This document shows positions 7,979 to 16,009 of a stretch of 43,640 bases of DNA, one piece after another (the first letter of the stretch is position 1; every line of letters begins with the position of its first letter). Source of the stretch: Donghicola tyrosinivorans (GTDB lineage: Bacteria > Pseudomonadota > Alphaproteobacteria > Rhodobacterales > Rhodobacteraceae); contig NZ_PVTQ01000023.1 in NCBI RefSeq assembly GCF_003003355.1, forward strand, positions 1-43,640. Reading direction: 5' to 3'. The notes beneath the pieces are model-generated. The model saw nothing but the letters and a program-made list of their open reading frames with translations, searched no databases and was not told where the DNA came from. Made by a program: the position numbers and the translations under genes.

Positions 7979-8723
7979 TGGCAGGCTCCTCATGCGCGTG
8001 TGTCGCGCGTCGGTCAGTCTTGAGGCGGCCGCTGCGGAAACCACGTACGCGCGCATTCATCCAGTGGCGGATGATATGACGGTAAAGGGCACCACGCAGC
8101 CACCCAAAGGATTGCTCATGGGACAAATAGAAGGCGTCCGGCGTATCGTACACGCCAAAATCTTGCACAATGGCGGTTTTCTGAATGTAGGTATCTTCTC
8201 CGTTCCAGGCGACGGGAGGCGCGCCAAGGCAATCCGTGCCCGCGCCATAACCGCAGAGACTTTCTGTGTCCGAGAATGACGTTTGCAGGACATCGAGGAA
8301 AGCGTCATCCAGGATGAAGCCTTCAAGGTTGATCCAGGCACCTTGAAATTCGATCTCGACCCATGAGTGGAGAATTTCCTGCGGAGCAAGCGGATACACC
8401 AGCTCAGGGACAACACCGCGCTGCAAGCCTTTGTGGATCGTAAACCCATGCAACCGGCAACGAATGCCGACACCACGCAGCAGCGCCATCAAGAGCGTGC
8501 CTTTGGTATTGCACTGCCCATAGCCGTCGGAAAGCACTTCGGATGCGGGGATGTCGTCAGCTCGATTGTATCCGAACGCGATTTCATTCCGAACGAAATC
8601 ATAGGCAGCTCCGATCCGATCGTATTCGGATAAGCCGCGCCAGCTGCGGTTCTCAATTAGACGCGCAAGAGGCGCGGCATCAAAATCCAGTAGTTTGGTG
8701 GGTACAAGTAGGGGGTCGGTCAT
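7968..8723 (-). CDS. Transglutaminase-like cysteine protease family protein
   Basis: A 251-residue protein with a transglutaminase-like core: the catalytic Cys region GYGQCNTKGTLLMALLRGVG and the His region LHSWVEIEFQGAWINLEG. The usual third Asp is replaced by Glu in this reading. No signal peptide or membrane segment is evident. The natural substrate is unknown; such proteins include peptidases and cross-linkers. The ATG at 8723 is chosen because the longer frame (TTG at 8759) would begin inside the -10 of the promoter, upstream of any transcript. It leads the operon with the CDF exporter and the methyltransferase; its 3' end overlaps the exporter start by 11 bp. Confidence 0.78.
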   Translation of the reverse strand: MTDPLLVPTKLLDFDAAPLARLIENRSWRGLSEYDRIGAAYDFVRNEIAFGYNRADDIPASEVLSDGYGQCNTKGTLLMALLRGVGIRCRLHGFTIHKGLQRGVVPELVYPLAPQEILHSWVEIEFQGAWINLEGFILDDAFLDVLQTSFSDTESLCGYGAGTDCLGAPPVAWNGEDTYIQKTAIVQDFGVYDTPDAFYLSHEQSFGWLRGALYRHIIRHWMNARVRGFRSGRLKTDRRATHAHEEPANAA

Positions 8724-8758
8724 CTGCAACGGGTCGCTCCTCGAATCGTCTTGGAACA

Positions 8759-8789
8759 AGACTAATTGCTATAGTCACTATAGCTTCAA
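8759..8789 (-). promoter_or_regulatory. MerR-type promoter (site E) for transglutaminase-CDF-methyltransferase operon
   Basis: On the minus strand TTGAAG (8789-8784), a 19-bp spacer with the dyad CTATAGTGACTATAG, and TAGTCT (8764-8759) make a promoter with the elongated spacer typical of MerR-activated genes. The start of transcription would fall near 8752, about 29 nt before the ATG at 8723. A separate 15-bp palindrome, TTCTTTCAGAAAGAA (8794-8808), sits immediately upstream of the -35. Confidence 0.75.
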
Positions 8790-8818
8790 TCCTTTCTTTC
8801 AGAAAGAATCTCCCGCAA

Positions 8819-9418
8819 CTATTTGTCCGTGTGAACCGCTTTGTGGTGTTCGCCGTGTGCGTCGCGCAGGATGTCGATACCGCCCCAGGCCGCGATCCCG
8901 GCGACGATCACACTGACGACAAGGTCCGGCCAGTTGGTTCCTAGCCAAGCGACGAGGCCACCGGCCACGACGATCCCGAGGTTCGCGGCGAAATCGTTGT
9001 AACTGAAGGTGTTGGCCGCGCGGATATTGACGTTTGGATTTTTGAGCTTAGCGAGCAGCCAAACGCAGACTGCGTTGATAGCCGCCGCGATCAGGGCCAT
9101 TGCAATCATGATCGTCCCGAGCGGATCTGACCCACCGATGTAGCGGCGCCACGCATCGTAGAGGATGCCTGCAGCGAACAGGATCAGCAGCCCGCCGGAA
9201 ACGTTCGCCGCCCCGCGTTTCCATTTGGCGGATCGGGACAAAGCGAAAAGGCTGATCGCGTAGACGAAGCTGTCGGAGAGGTTATCGAGCCCGTTGGCGA
9301 TCAGGGCACTTGAGTCGCCGAAGGCGCCTGTTGCGAAAAAGGCCACGGCCAAACCGATATTGAGCGCCAGAACGATCCAAAGCGTCCGTCTCTCCATTGA
9401 ATCTTGTCTAGCGGCCAT
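8819..9418 (-). CDS. Small cation transporter of the CDF superfamily
   Basis: About 199 residues with five to six hydrophobic segments. It carries ALIANGLDNLSDSFVYAISL (the NxxD metal-site helix 2) and a helix-5 motif FSYNDFAANLGIVV, with the family end WPDLVVSVIVAGIAAWGG. It lacks the long cytosolic domain of CzcD. The C terminus DAHGEHHKAVH is His-containing. The start is uncertain: ATG at 9418 or 9397, both in frame, with only a weak GGA upstream of the first. It lies 82 bp downstream of the MerR gene on the same strand, so the two probably form one unit. It likely exports the metal the regulator senses. Confidence 0.82.
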   Translation of the reverse strand: MAARQDSMERRTLWIVLALNIGLAVAFFATGAFGDSSALIANGLDNLSDSFVYAISLFALSRSAKWKRGAANVSGGLLILFAAGILYDAWRRYIGGSDPLGTIMIAMALIAAAINAVCVWLLAKLKNPNVNIRAANTFSYNDFAANLGIVVAGGLVAWLGTNWPDLVVSVIVAGIAAWGGIDILRDAHGEHHKAVHTDK

Positions 9419-9500
9419 TTTGTGGTTCCAGCTTGTGTTGTACGACACATTAACTTCTGCGGCTGATCTGCGTTCCAGCCGGAATGTTGGCTGAATTCCT

Positions 9501-9929
9501 TCAGGCCCCGATTTCCTCGTGTTCGGTCAAGCATTCCGAATGGTCCCGCAACACCTCAAGCACCTTGCAATCTCCCGTCCGCCCGCCGCTGCATTCGTGA
9601 ACCATGCGTTTCAGTTCCGTGCGCAGCGCCTTCAGGCGGGCCATGCGCTGCTCCACCTGTTTGAGCTGGCGACGCGCGATGGCATCAGCTTCATCACAGG
9701 GCCGATTGGGATGGTCGCTGAGGTCGAGCAGCTCGCGGATCGCATCGAGCGAGAAGCCGAGTTGCCGCGAGTGGCGGATGAAGGACAGTCGATCAAGCTG
9801 TGCATTGTCGTAGCGCCTCTGTCCGCCTTCGGTCCTGCCAGGTTCGGGCATGAGTCCGATCTGTTCGTAGTACCGGATGGTCTGCACTTTTGTGCCAGTC
9901 TTCTTTGACAGAGTACCGATCGTGAGCAT
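9501..9929 (-). CDS. MerR-family heavy-metal regulator (CadR/PbrR/ZntR-like)
   Basis: A 142-residue regulator. Residues 1-68 are the winged helix (MLTIGTLSKKTGTKVQTIRY, then PGRTEGGQRRYD), 75-112 form the dimer helix, and a C-terminal metal loop follows. Cys78 (RPCDEAD), Cys113 (HECSGG) and Cys121 (GDCKVLE) match the spacing of the thiols that bind divalent metals in CadR/PbrR/ZntR; Cys133 is extra. CueR-type copper sensors lack the first of these Cys residues. GGAGG before the ATG at 9929 decides the start. It is divergent from the SCO-led operon, whose promoter (10035-10065) has the best copy of the operator, and four or more similar sites in the island make it the likely master regulator. 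Confidence 0.9.
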   Translation of the reverse strand: MLTIGTLSKKTGTKVQTIRYYEQIGLMPEPGRTEGGQRRYDNAQLDRLSFIRHSRQLGFSLDAIRELLDLSDHPNRPCDEADAIARRQLKQVEQRMARLKALRTELKRMVHECSGGRTGDCKVLEVLRDHSECLTEHEEIGA

Positions 9930-10034
9930 TTTCGCCTCCATGAAAAAGATACAGTTTGTGTAGGTTTTGCCGTCGGAATAAACAAGTGTCGGATTCACAG
10001 ACGCGTGAGTTCAAGCTATACCATGATTTCGTGC

Positions 10035-10065
10035 TTGAACCTCTAGCAGCTAGAGGATGTATCCG
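10035..10065 (+). promoter_or_regulatory. MerR-type promoter (site B) for the SCO-DsbB-...-Lnt operon
   Basis: TTGAAC (10035-10040), 19-bp spacer, TATCCG (10060-10065). The spacer is filled by the perfect 17-bp dyad CCTCTAGCAGCTAGAGG (10040-10056). This is the most symmetrical operator of the set and lies in the divergent region with the MerR gene. Transcription would start near 10072, about 29 nt before the first gene. Confidence 0.82.
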
Positions 10066-10100
10066 CACAGGCAATAAGAATCAAAATCAGGCGAACAGGA

Positions 10101-10703
10101 TTGTCCCTTACATCGGCACAGAAGTTTCTTTGGGTTTTGGCAGGCGTGGCAGCGCTTGCCTTCGTATGGCTTTTGCTATGGTCCGATTATCGTGCCGATA
10201 GCGCCCGAACCGACGCCGAACCGCCTTTTTTCGCTGAGTTCGAACTGACGGACCACCAGGGTATGGTTCGAACCGAGGAGGACTTTGCGGGGCGCTGGAT
10301 GCTGGTTTTTTTCGGCTTTACCAACTGCCCCGACGTCTGCCCGACGACCCTATCCGAGGTCGCGGCGGTGATGGACGGTCTGGGCGACGATGCCGCCAAG
10401 GTCCAACCGATTTTCATAACAATCGACCCTGAACGAGACACGCCCGCAGCACTCGCCGAATACGTCCCGCTGTTCGATGCGGGCATCATCGGGCTGACCG
10501 GCACGCCGGAACAGATCGCCGCCACATCCGAGACCTTTCCGATCTTCTTCGAACGCGTCGAAGAGGCTGCGGCGCCGGATGGTTACACGATGGGCCACAC
10601 GTCGCATCTGTTCCTCTTCGATCCCGACGCGGGCTTCGCCGACTCGTGGCCCTACGGCACCTCCGCCGAAGAGATCCTCGCCAATCTGGAAGAGAGGATC
10701 TGA
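10101..10703 (+). CDS. SCO-family copper chaperone (first copy)
   Basis: A 200-residue periplasmic-facing protein anchored by an N-terminal hydrophobic segment (about residues 8-28). The thioredoxin-like SCO domain carries FFGFTNCPDVCPTTL with the CxxxC copper/redox motif and a downstream TMGHTSHLFLFDPDAG with the conserved His. SCO1/SenC proteins deliver copper to the CuA site of cytochrome oxidase or act as thiol-disulfide reductases. A TTG start at 10101 is the only start that keeps the full anchor; the ribosome site is weak. It is the first gene after the MerR-type promoter and lies 5 bp before dsbB. A second SCO gene is four genes downstream. Confidence 0.9.
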   Translation: MSLTSAQKFLWVLAGVAALAFVWLLLWSDYRADSARTDAEPPFFAEFELTDHQGMVRTEEDFAGRWMLVFFGFTNCPDVCPTTLSEVAAVMDGLGDDAAKVQPIFITIDPERDTPAALAEYVPLFDAGIIGLTGTPEQIAATSETFPIFFERVEEAAAPDGYTMGHTSHLFLFDPDAGFADSWPYGTSAEEILANLEERI

Positions 10704-10708
10704 CCGAC

Positions 10709-11131
10709 ATGAACCGTATGTCCGGAGAAACAGCCCTCGGGCTGGCGTGGATCATCGCGCTCGTCGCCTCGCTTGCCGTGCTTTTCATCGGCGAGGTGCT
10801 GGGGCAGACGCCCTGTGTGCTGTGCTGGTTCCAGCGCGCCTTCATGTTCCCCTTGGCCATTGTCCTCGGGCTCGGCCTTTGGTGGCGGGACGGCCGCGTG
10901 GGGCGCTACGGCATCGCATTGGCGCTTGGCGGCGGCGCAATCGCCCTCTGGCACATGGGGCTGTACGTCGGTCTTGTTCCCGAACGCGTCCAGCCCTGCA
11001 CGGCCACCGGCCCCTCTTGCACCGATGACAACCAACTGGTCTTCGGCATCCCTATCCCGCTGATGGCGCTCGCCGCCTTCGCGCTGATCGGGGCGCTGTC
11101 GGCCCTTTCATTAAAGGACACACGAACATGA
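10709..11131 (+). CDS. DsbB-like disulfide-bond oxidoreductase
   Basis: A 140-residue inner-membrane protein with four hydrophobic helices. The first periplasmic loop has the redox pair in QTPCVLCWFQRAFMF (CxxC) and the second has PCTATGPSCTDDNQ, the two Cys pairs that pass electrons from DsbA to quinone. The length and the CVLCWFQR motif match the DsbB/DsbI family. The ATG at 10709 is just after the SCO stop; an in-frame ATG at 10646 lies inside that gene and is rejected. The stop overlaps the next gene, a DsbA-like protein, by 4 bp, so the pair forms a dedicated oxidase couple. Confidence 0.9.
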   Translation: MNRMSGETALGLAWIIALVASLAVLFIGEVLGQTPCVLCWFQRAFMFPLAIVLGLGLWWRDGRVGRYGIALALGGGAIALWHMGLYVGLVPERVQPCTATGPSCTDDNQLVFGIPIPLMALAAFALIGALSALSLKDTRT

Positions 11132-11787
11132 ATCGACGCGGCCTGATCCTGTCCGTTCTTGCCCTCGGCGCCGCCGGTTTCGGCGGAGCCACCTGGTTTG
11201 CAAACCGCCCCGGCCCAGTGGCCGAAGCGGAGCCCGTTGCTCCGGAACTTGCGGAGGCGATGATCCGCCCCTACTCGCCCATCCTCGGGCCTGCGGATGC
11301 GCCCGTCACGATCGTCGAATTCTTCGATCCGGCCTGCGAGGCCTGTCGCGCCTTTCATCCCATCGTGAAGGACATCATGGCCGAGCATGGGGAAGCTGTC
11401 CGCGTCGTGATCCGCTACACGCCCTTCCACGGCGCGGCATCCGAGGAAGCCATCCGCGTGCTCGAGGCGGCGCGCATGCAGGACGTTTACGTGCCGGTGC
11501 TCGAGGCCGTTCTGCGGGAACAGCCGAGATGGGCGTCGCACGGTGCCCCGGCGCCCGGCCTAATCCTACAGGTCGCCGCCACGGCCGGGCTCGATGCCGA
11601 GGCCGCGCGCACGCAAATGCTGGCACCGGGTGTAGTGGCGATCCTGAATCAGGATCGTGCCGATGTAGAGACCGTGGGAATTCGCCGGACGCCCACATTC
11701 TTCGTGAACGGCAAGCCGCTCGATCCGTTCGGGGAGGCAGAACTGCGGCGATTGGTGGCTGCCGAAGTCGCTTCCGCGCAAAAATGA
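11128..11787 (+). CDS. DsbA-like periplasmic thiol oxidoreductase
   Basis: A 219-residue thioredoxin-fold protein. An N-terminal segment with twin Arg (MNRRGLILSVLALGAAGFGG) is a signal or anchor. The fold carries EFFDPACEACRAFHP, with the CxxC active site CEAC instead of the classic CPHC, a helical insertion, and the cis-Pro region RRTPTFFVNGKPL. It would be re-oxidised by the DsbB-like protein encoded immediately upstream. Likely clients are the Cys-rich neighbours (SCO proteins, DUF411), which is inference from operon order. Confidence 0.88.
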   Translation: MNRRGLILSVLALGAAGFGGATWFANRPGPVAEAEPVAPELAEAMIRPYSPILGPADAPVTIVEFFDPACEACRAFHPIVKDIMAEHGEAVRVVIRYTPFHGAASEEAIRVLEAARMQDVYVPVLEAVLREQPRWASHGAPAPGLILQVAATAGLDAEAARTQMLAPGVVAILNQDRADVETVGIRRTPTFFVNGKPLDPFGEAELRRLVAAEVASAQK

Positions 11788-11810
11788 ATGGAAAGGGCAG
11801 GATCAAAACG

Positions 11811-12278
11811 ATGAAAAAGCATATTTTGACCGGCACATTGACTGCGCTTTTGACCCTAGGAGGGCTCTCAGTGCCCGCGCTGGCCGGACCCGAGGATGTT
11901 GTCGTCGAGAACGCGTGGTCCCGCGCCTCTATCGGGATGAACCGCCCCGGGGCCGCATACATGACGATAAGCAACACCGGCGACGAGCCGGTGACGCTGA
12001 TCGGCCTTGCAACACCGCTCGCGATGATGCCCGAAATTCACGAGACGAAGACCAATGCCGAAGGTGTGAGCTCCATGAGCCCGGCGGGGGAGATCGTGAT
12101 CGCCCCGGGCGAGAGCATCGCGCTCGAACCGGGGGGCCTTCACGCAATGCTGATGCGGCTGCAAGAACCAATGACGGAAGGGGACACTTTTCCGCTGACA
12201 CTGCTTTTCGACGACGGAGGCGAAGTGACGGTCGAGGTTCCGATCCTCGGCATCGCCGCGCGGGGGCCAGAGGACTGA
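11811..12278 (+). CDS. PCu(A)C-type periplasmic copper chaperone
   Basis: A 155-residue secreted protein with a cleavable signal peptide (MKKHILTGTLTALLTLGGLS, then VPALAG). The copper site fits the family pattern H-(M)x10-M-x21-H-x-M: His in EIHETKT, Met in SSMSPAGE, then LHAML 21 residues later. It binds Cu(I) in the periplasm and passes it to SCO or directly to the CuA site of oxidases. The ATG at 11811 has GCAGGA eight bases upstream; an in-frame ATG at 11784, overlapping the DsbA-like stop, is an alternative that would add nine residues before the signal peptide. The stop overlaps the second SCO start (TGATG). Confidence 0.92.
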   Translation: MKKHILTGTLTALLTLGGLSVPALAGPEDVVVENAWSRASIGMNRPGAAYMTISNTGDEPVTLIGLATPLAMMPEIHETKTNAEGVSSMSPAGEIVIAPGESIALEPGGLHAMLMRLQEPMTEGDTFPLTLLFDDGGEVTVEVPILGIAARGPED

Positions 12279-12904
12279 TGCAGCGACGGGCGATCCTGGG
12301 GTACGGCGCGGCTGGTGTCGGGGCGGTCGCCCTGATGCTCTTCGTCGGTTGGTGGCAGGTCGATGGCCCCGGTGGACCTGAGCCTATCGGGCAGCGGCCA
12401 GTGGCTCTGACCGCGATGGATTTCCGTCTGACGGATCATGAGGGCAACGCGGTCGGGCCGGAAACCCTGATCGGGCGACCGACGATGGCGTTCTTCGGCT
12501 TCACCTACTGTCCCGATGTCTGCCCGACCACGCTCTCGGACATTTCGGGATGGCTCGACGATCTGGGAGACGAGGCCGACGAGATGAACGTGGTTTTCAT
12601 CACGGTCGATCCCGAGCGCGACACTGTCGAAACGATGGCCGAATATGTCGGCTACTTCCATCCGGCGATTCGCGGCTGGACGGGGCCGGAGGAGCAGATA
12701 GCGCGCGTCGCGGACGGCTTCCACGCCACCTACGAAAGGGTGCCGACGGAGAGCGGCGATTACACGATGAACCACAGCGCGAGCGTCTTCCTGTTCGCAG
12801 CCTCTGGGCGGTTCGTCACCATGATCGACTATCACGAACCCAGAGAATTCGCGGTGCCGAAAATTCGCCGCGCGCTGAAAGAAGAAACGGAGGGGGCGAC
12901 ATGA
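12278..12904 (+). CDS. SCO-family copper chaperone (second copy)
   Basis: A 208-residue protein with an N-terminal anchor (residues 5-25). FFGFTYCPDVCPTTLSD holds the CxxxC motif, ITVDPERDT the conserved acidic loop, and YTMNHSASVFLF the metal-binding His. It is related to, but clearly distinct from, the SCO protein at 10101, so the pair is not a recent tandem duplication. Together with the adjacent PCu(A)C protein it forms the known copper-insertion module for CuA. It overlaps its neighbours on both sides (TGATG and ATGA). Confidence 0.93.
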   Translation: MQRRAILGYGAAGVGAVALMLFVGWWQVDGPGGPEPIGQRPVALTAMDFRLTDHEGNAVGPETLIGRPTMAFFGFTYCPDVCPTTLSDISGWLDDLGDEADEMNVVFITVDPERDTVETMAEYVGYFHPAIRGWTGPEEQIARVADGFHATYERVPTESGDYTMNHSASVFLFAASGRFVTMIDYHEPREFAVPKIRRALKEETEGAT

Positions 12905-14268
12905 GGCTCAGAACTATGGCGGCTTGTGTCGCAATTGCGGGGATGGTTTCGGGAGCGGCTATCGCCCTCTCTGATTTCATGTCGAAAGAACCCGTGCCGC
13001 CGGAACTTGCCTCGGCAGGTAAATGGATGCCCCAAGGTCCTGAAGCTCCCCAAAACGTTGACATCCTCGTGACGCTGCCCGCGACGGCATGGGCAGAAGA
13101 TGCACCCGACCTCGGCCCCCTTCTGCAGGTCGCGTTTGCCGACAGGCCCGTGCAGGCGATCGAGCCACCCCTGTCGACATGGTCGCGCAACATTGCACCT
13201 GGCGAGACGCTCGATTTCTTGCTGTCTGAAGCTGGTCTTGCGGCACCTGACAGAGCCGAAGTTGCCCTCGCGCTTGGCGCGGAATACGATCTGCGACGGC
13301 TGCGGCCGGGGCACTCGGTCACTGTTGCTTCGACCATGGACGGCAGCCCCGGCACCGTCTCACTCGCCGTCGAGGACGGGGTTCGGATCGAGGTGGTTTT
13401 CGGCGAGCAGATGTCCACGCAGGTCGTGGCTCCGGATCCGGAAATCGTAACCCTTGCCGGCGAAGCCATGATCGACAGCTCGATCTTCGCGGCACTCGAC
13501 GAAGCCGGCATACCCGCCCGTTTTTCCGTGGACCTTGCGCAGATGCTGGGTGGGACCGTGGATTTCCGCCGCGAGATGGCCGGCGGCGAAACACTAAGGC
13601 TTCTCTGGCGTGAGGCGCGGGTCGGCGAGGACAGGATCGGACAGCCCGAACTCGCCTTCGCCGCACTGGACATCGGCGGTTCGCTTTACGAGATCGTATG
13701 GCCGGACGACGGCAGCGGTCAGGCGACGATCTACGTCGATGGCGAGGTGCTGCGCGTCTTCGCACAGCCGGTCGAGGGTGCGCGCCTCAGCTCGGTGTTC
13801 GGACGCCGCACGCATCCGGTCTTTGGCAACGTCCGGATGCACACCGGCGTCGATTTTGCAGCGGCACGTGGGACACCGGTTCAAGCGACGGCACCGGGGC
13901 GGGTCAATTTCATCGGCTGGCGCGGCGGATATGGACGCGTGGTCGAAATCTTGCACGGCTCCGACACCATGACGCGCTACGCGCATCTGAGCGCCGTGCC
14001 GGAAGACTTGGCACAAGGCCAACGCGTTGCGGCGGGAGACGTGATCGGCCGCGTCGGCGCGACTGGCACGGCGACAGGTCCGAACCTGCACTATGAGGTG
14101 CTCGTGGATGGGCGCCCGACTGACCCCCTCTCTGACGACCGGCTCGCCGAAGCGGCCGAGAGCGATGCGGATGATACCGCCGCGCTCTCGCGTCTGGCCG
14201 AGGCGCGGGCGCTTCTGAATGAAAACCTCGGCAGCGAGATTGCCAAAACGACAACCGAAAGGCTCTGA
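12901..14268 (+). CDS. M23-family peptidoglycan endopeptidase (LytM domain)
   Basis: A 455-residue exported protein. A signal segment (about residues 1-24) is followed by a region of about 270 residues that includes a peptidoglycan-binding-like stretch (IAPGETLDFLLSEAGL), and then the M23 domain (about 300-420). Zinc ligands are visible in MHTGVDFAAARGTP (HxxxD) and in RYAHLS and LHYEVLVDG (HxE/HxH type). It should cleave peptide cross-links of peptidoglycan or activate amidases. It is unusual in a copper-chaperone operon; with two L,D-transpeptidases in the same regulon it suggests wall remodelling. The start overlaps the SCO stop (ATGA). Confidence 0.9.
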   Translation: MRLRTMAACVAIAGMVSGAAIALSDFMSKEPVPPELASAGKWMPQGPEAPQNVDILVTLPATAWAEDAPDLGPLLQVAFADRPVQAIEPPLSTWSRNIAPGETLDFLLSEAGLAAPDRAEVALALGAEYDLRRLRPGHSVTVASTMDGSPGTVSLAVEDGVRIEVVFGEQMSTQVVAPDPEIVTLAGEAMIDSSIFAALDEAGIPARFSVDLAQMLGGTVDFRREMAGGETLRLLWREARVGEDRIGQPELAFAALDIGGSLYEIVWPDDGSGQATIYVDGEVLRVFAQPVEGARLSSVFGRRTHPVFGNVRMHTGVDFAAARGTPVQATAPGRVNFIGWRGGYGRVVEILHGSDTMTRYAHLSAVPEDLAQGQRVAAGDVIGRVGATGTATGPNLHYEVLVDGRPTDPLSDDRLAEAAESDADDTAALSRLAEARALLNENLGSEIAKTTTERL

Positions 14269-14271
14269 CCC

Positions 14272-14727
14272 ATGAAACGCATGACCCAAGCTCTTGCCAT
14301 CACGCTCGCCCTGTTCCCAGCGGCCCAGGCCCTCGCAGAGGCAACGGCGATCGACGTCCGCAAGACCAACGGATGCGGCTGCTGCCTCTCGTGGATGAAA
14401 CATCTCGAAGAGAACGGGTTTGTGCCGACCGGCCAGGACATGTTCGGCGGGCTTCTCGTGCGCTTCAAGCTAGACAACGGCGTGCCGCAGCGCATGGTCT
14501 CCTGCCACACCGCGCTCATTGACGGCTACGTGATCGAGGGCCATGTACCGGCCGCTGACATCCGCCGCCTTCTCGAGGAGCGCCCGGACGCCGTCGGCCT
14601 CGCTGTTCCGGGGATGCCCTATGGCTCGCCCGGCATGGGGCCAGAAGACGACCGCGAGGCCTATGATGTCTTCCTCATCCGCAAGGACGGGTCGACGGAA
14701 GTCTTTTCGAGCTACGCCGAAGGATAA
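14272..14727 (+). CDS. DUF411 periplasmic metal-binding protein
   Basis: A 151-residue protein with a signal peptide (residues 1-22, ending ALAEA). The mature part holds KTNGCGCCLSWMKHLEENGF (the C-G-C-C motif), MVSCHTALIDGYVIEGHVPA and the Met-rich VPGMPYGSPGM, the three conserved blocks of DUF411, often found with copper resistance genes. It probably binds Cu(I) through Cys and Met. The gap to the M23 gene is 3 bp. Its Cys set is a likely client of the DsbA/DsbB pair upstream. Confidence 0.9.
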   Translation: MKRMTQALAITLALFPAAQALAEATAIDVRKTNGCGCCLSWMKHLEENGFVPTGQDMFGGLLVRFKLDNGVPQRMVSCHTALIDGYVIEGHVPAADIRRLLEERPDAVGLAVPGMPYGSPGMGPEDDREAYDVFLIRKDGSTEVFSSYAEG

Positions 14728-14739
14728 TCTGGCCCGCCC

Positions 14740-15522
14740 ATGGAAAATCTGTCTCCGATAATGCTCGGCTTTCTCGGAAGTCTTGCCGCCGGATCGCTCA
14801 CAGCAGTCGGAGCAGTTCCCGTGCTGTTCGGGCGCATCCCGTCTCGGGCCACACGCGATCTGTCGCTCGGCTTCGCTGCCGGTGTGATGCTCGCCGCTTC
14901 TTTCTTTTCGCTGATCATCCCGGCATTGGATGCGGCGGAGCCGATGTTCGAAAACGGCGCGATGCCTGCGGCCATCGTATGCGTTTCGATTCTTCTGGGC
15001 ATGGGGGCTGTCGCCCTGATGAACGAAAAGCTGCCGCACGAGCACTTCAGGACGGGACGCGAAGGGCCCGAAGCGGCGTCTTTGCGGCGGGTCTGGTTGT
15101 TCATCATTGCGATCACGATCCACAACTTCCCCGAAGGCCTTGCCGTGGGGGTCGGCTTCGGATCCGGAGGTATGGAGGGCGGTCTGCCGCTCGCCATCGG
15201 CATCGGGCTTCAGAATGCGCCCGAAGGATTGGCCGTCGCTGTATCTCTGCTGGGCGAGGGATATCCGAAGCTGCGCGCCTGGGGCATCGCGGCGCTGACG
15301 GGCATGGTCGAGCCGATTGGCGGTTTGCTCGGGGCCGGCATCATCACACTGTCGGAACCGCTGCTTCCATGGGGTCTGGCCTTTGCCGCGGGCGCAATGC
15401 TCTACGTCATTAGCCACGAAATCATCCCCGAAACCCATCGCAGCGGCCATCAGAACAGGGCGACGCTCGGTCTCGCAGTCGGGCTCGTTCTGATGCTGTT
15501 CCTTGATGTCTGGTTGGGATGA
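14740..15522 (+). CDS. ZIP-family metal transporter (ZupT/GufA-like)
   Basis: A 260-residue membrane protein with eight predicted helices. The metal-site helix 4 motif ITIHNFPEGLAVGVGFG (HNxPEG) and helix 5 LQNAPEGLAVAVSLLG (with Asn replacing the second His) match the GufA/ZupT branch. A charged loop with LPHEHFRTG may bind metal. ZIP proteins normally bring divalent metals into the cytoplasm, which is opposite in direction to the exporters around it. It may import essential Zn displaced by toxic metal or move metal in the reverse direction; this cannot be told from the sequence. Confidence 0.92.
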   Translation: MENLSPIMLGFLGSLAAGSLTAVGAVPVLFGRIPSRATRDLSLGFAAGVMLAASFFSLIIPALDAAEPMFENGAMPAAIVCVSILLGMGAVALMNEKLPHEHFRTGREGPEAASLRRVWLFIIAITIHNFPEGLAVGVGFGSGGMEGGLPLAIGIGLQNAPEGLAVAVSLLGEGYPKLRAWGIAALTGMVEPIGGLLGAGIITLSEPLLPWGLAFAAGAMLYVISHEIIPETHRSGHQNRATLGLAVGLVLMLFLDVWLG

Positions 15523-15526
15523 GGCA

Positions 15527-16009
15527 ATGTCACTAAACAAGGTATCTCCGATGATCGGCGTCTTCGCAGCACTTGCTGCGTTCGCGATCGATCAGATCAC
15601 CAAAGCCATTGTCGTTGCGAATGCCGTCACTTTAAGCGCCGGAATTCCCGTGTTTCCGGGATTCAACCTCGTCTTTTATCGTAATGACGGCGTGACTTTC
15701 GGGATGTTGGGCGGCGCGCCGTGGTGGAGCCTCATCGCTTTCGCTCTTGCCATCTGTGTTTGGCTGGGGGTTATGCTGTTTCGCGCCGACAATGCGGTGG
15801 AAACGCTTGCCTACGGTGCGATCATTGGCGGAGCCCTGGGCAATGTCATCGATCGTGTGCGGTATCGGGCTGTAACAGACTTTCTCGATTTCTACATTGG
15901 CACAACACATTGGCCTGCCTTCAACTTGGCCGATGTATTTGTCGTCAGTGGCGTGGGGCTCTTGCTCGCCGCGCCATGGATCAGCGCGCGGCGTTCGATC
16001 AAGTCGTGA
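15527..16009 (+). CDS. lspA: Signal peptidase II, second copy
   Basis: A 160-residue membrane aspartyl protease for lipoprotein signal peptides. Conserved blocks: FAIDQITKAIV, FYRNDGVTFGMLGG, GNVIDRVRYRAVTDFLDF and FNLADVFVV with the two catalytic Asp residues. It differs substantially from the copy at 1471, so the two were acquired or diverged separately. The ATG at 15527 has GGGA seven bases upstream; a longer frame from 15503 lies within the ZIP gene. Immediately downstream is lnt, so two sequential steps of lipoprotein maturation are encoded together at the end of a metal-regulated operon. Confidence 0.93.
   Translation: MSLNKVSPMIGVFAALAAFAIDQITKAIVVANAVTLSAGIPVFPGFNLVFYRNDGVTFGMLGGAPWWSLIAFALAICVWLGVMLFRADNAVETLAYGAIIGGALGNVIDRVRYRAVTDFLDFYIGTTHWPAFNLADVFVVSGVGLLLAAPWISARRSIKS

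Noticed and set aside
8794-8808. TTCTTTCAGAAAGAA palindrome as a terminator of the merR-CDF unit
   Set aside because: The stem is AT-rich with a one-base loop and no T tract, so it is unlikely to terminate transcription; it may be an operator element instead.
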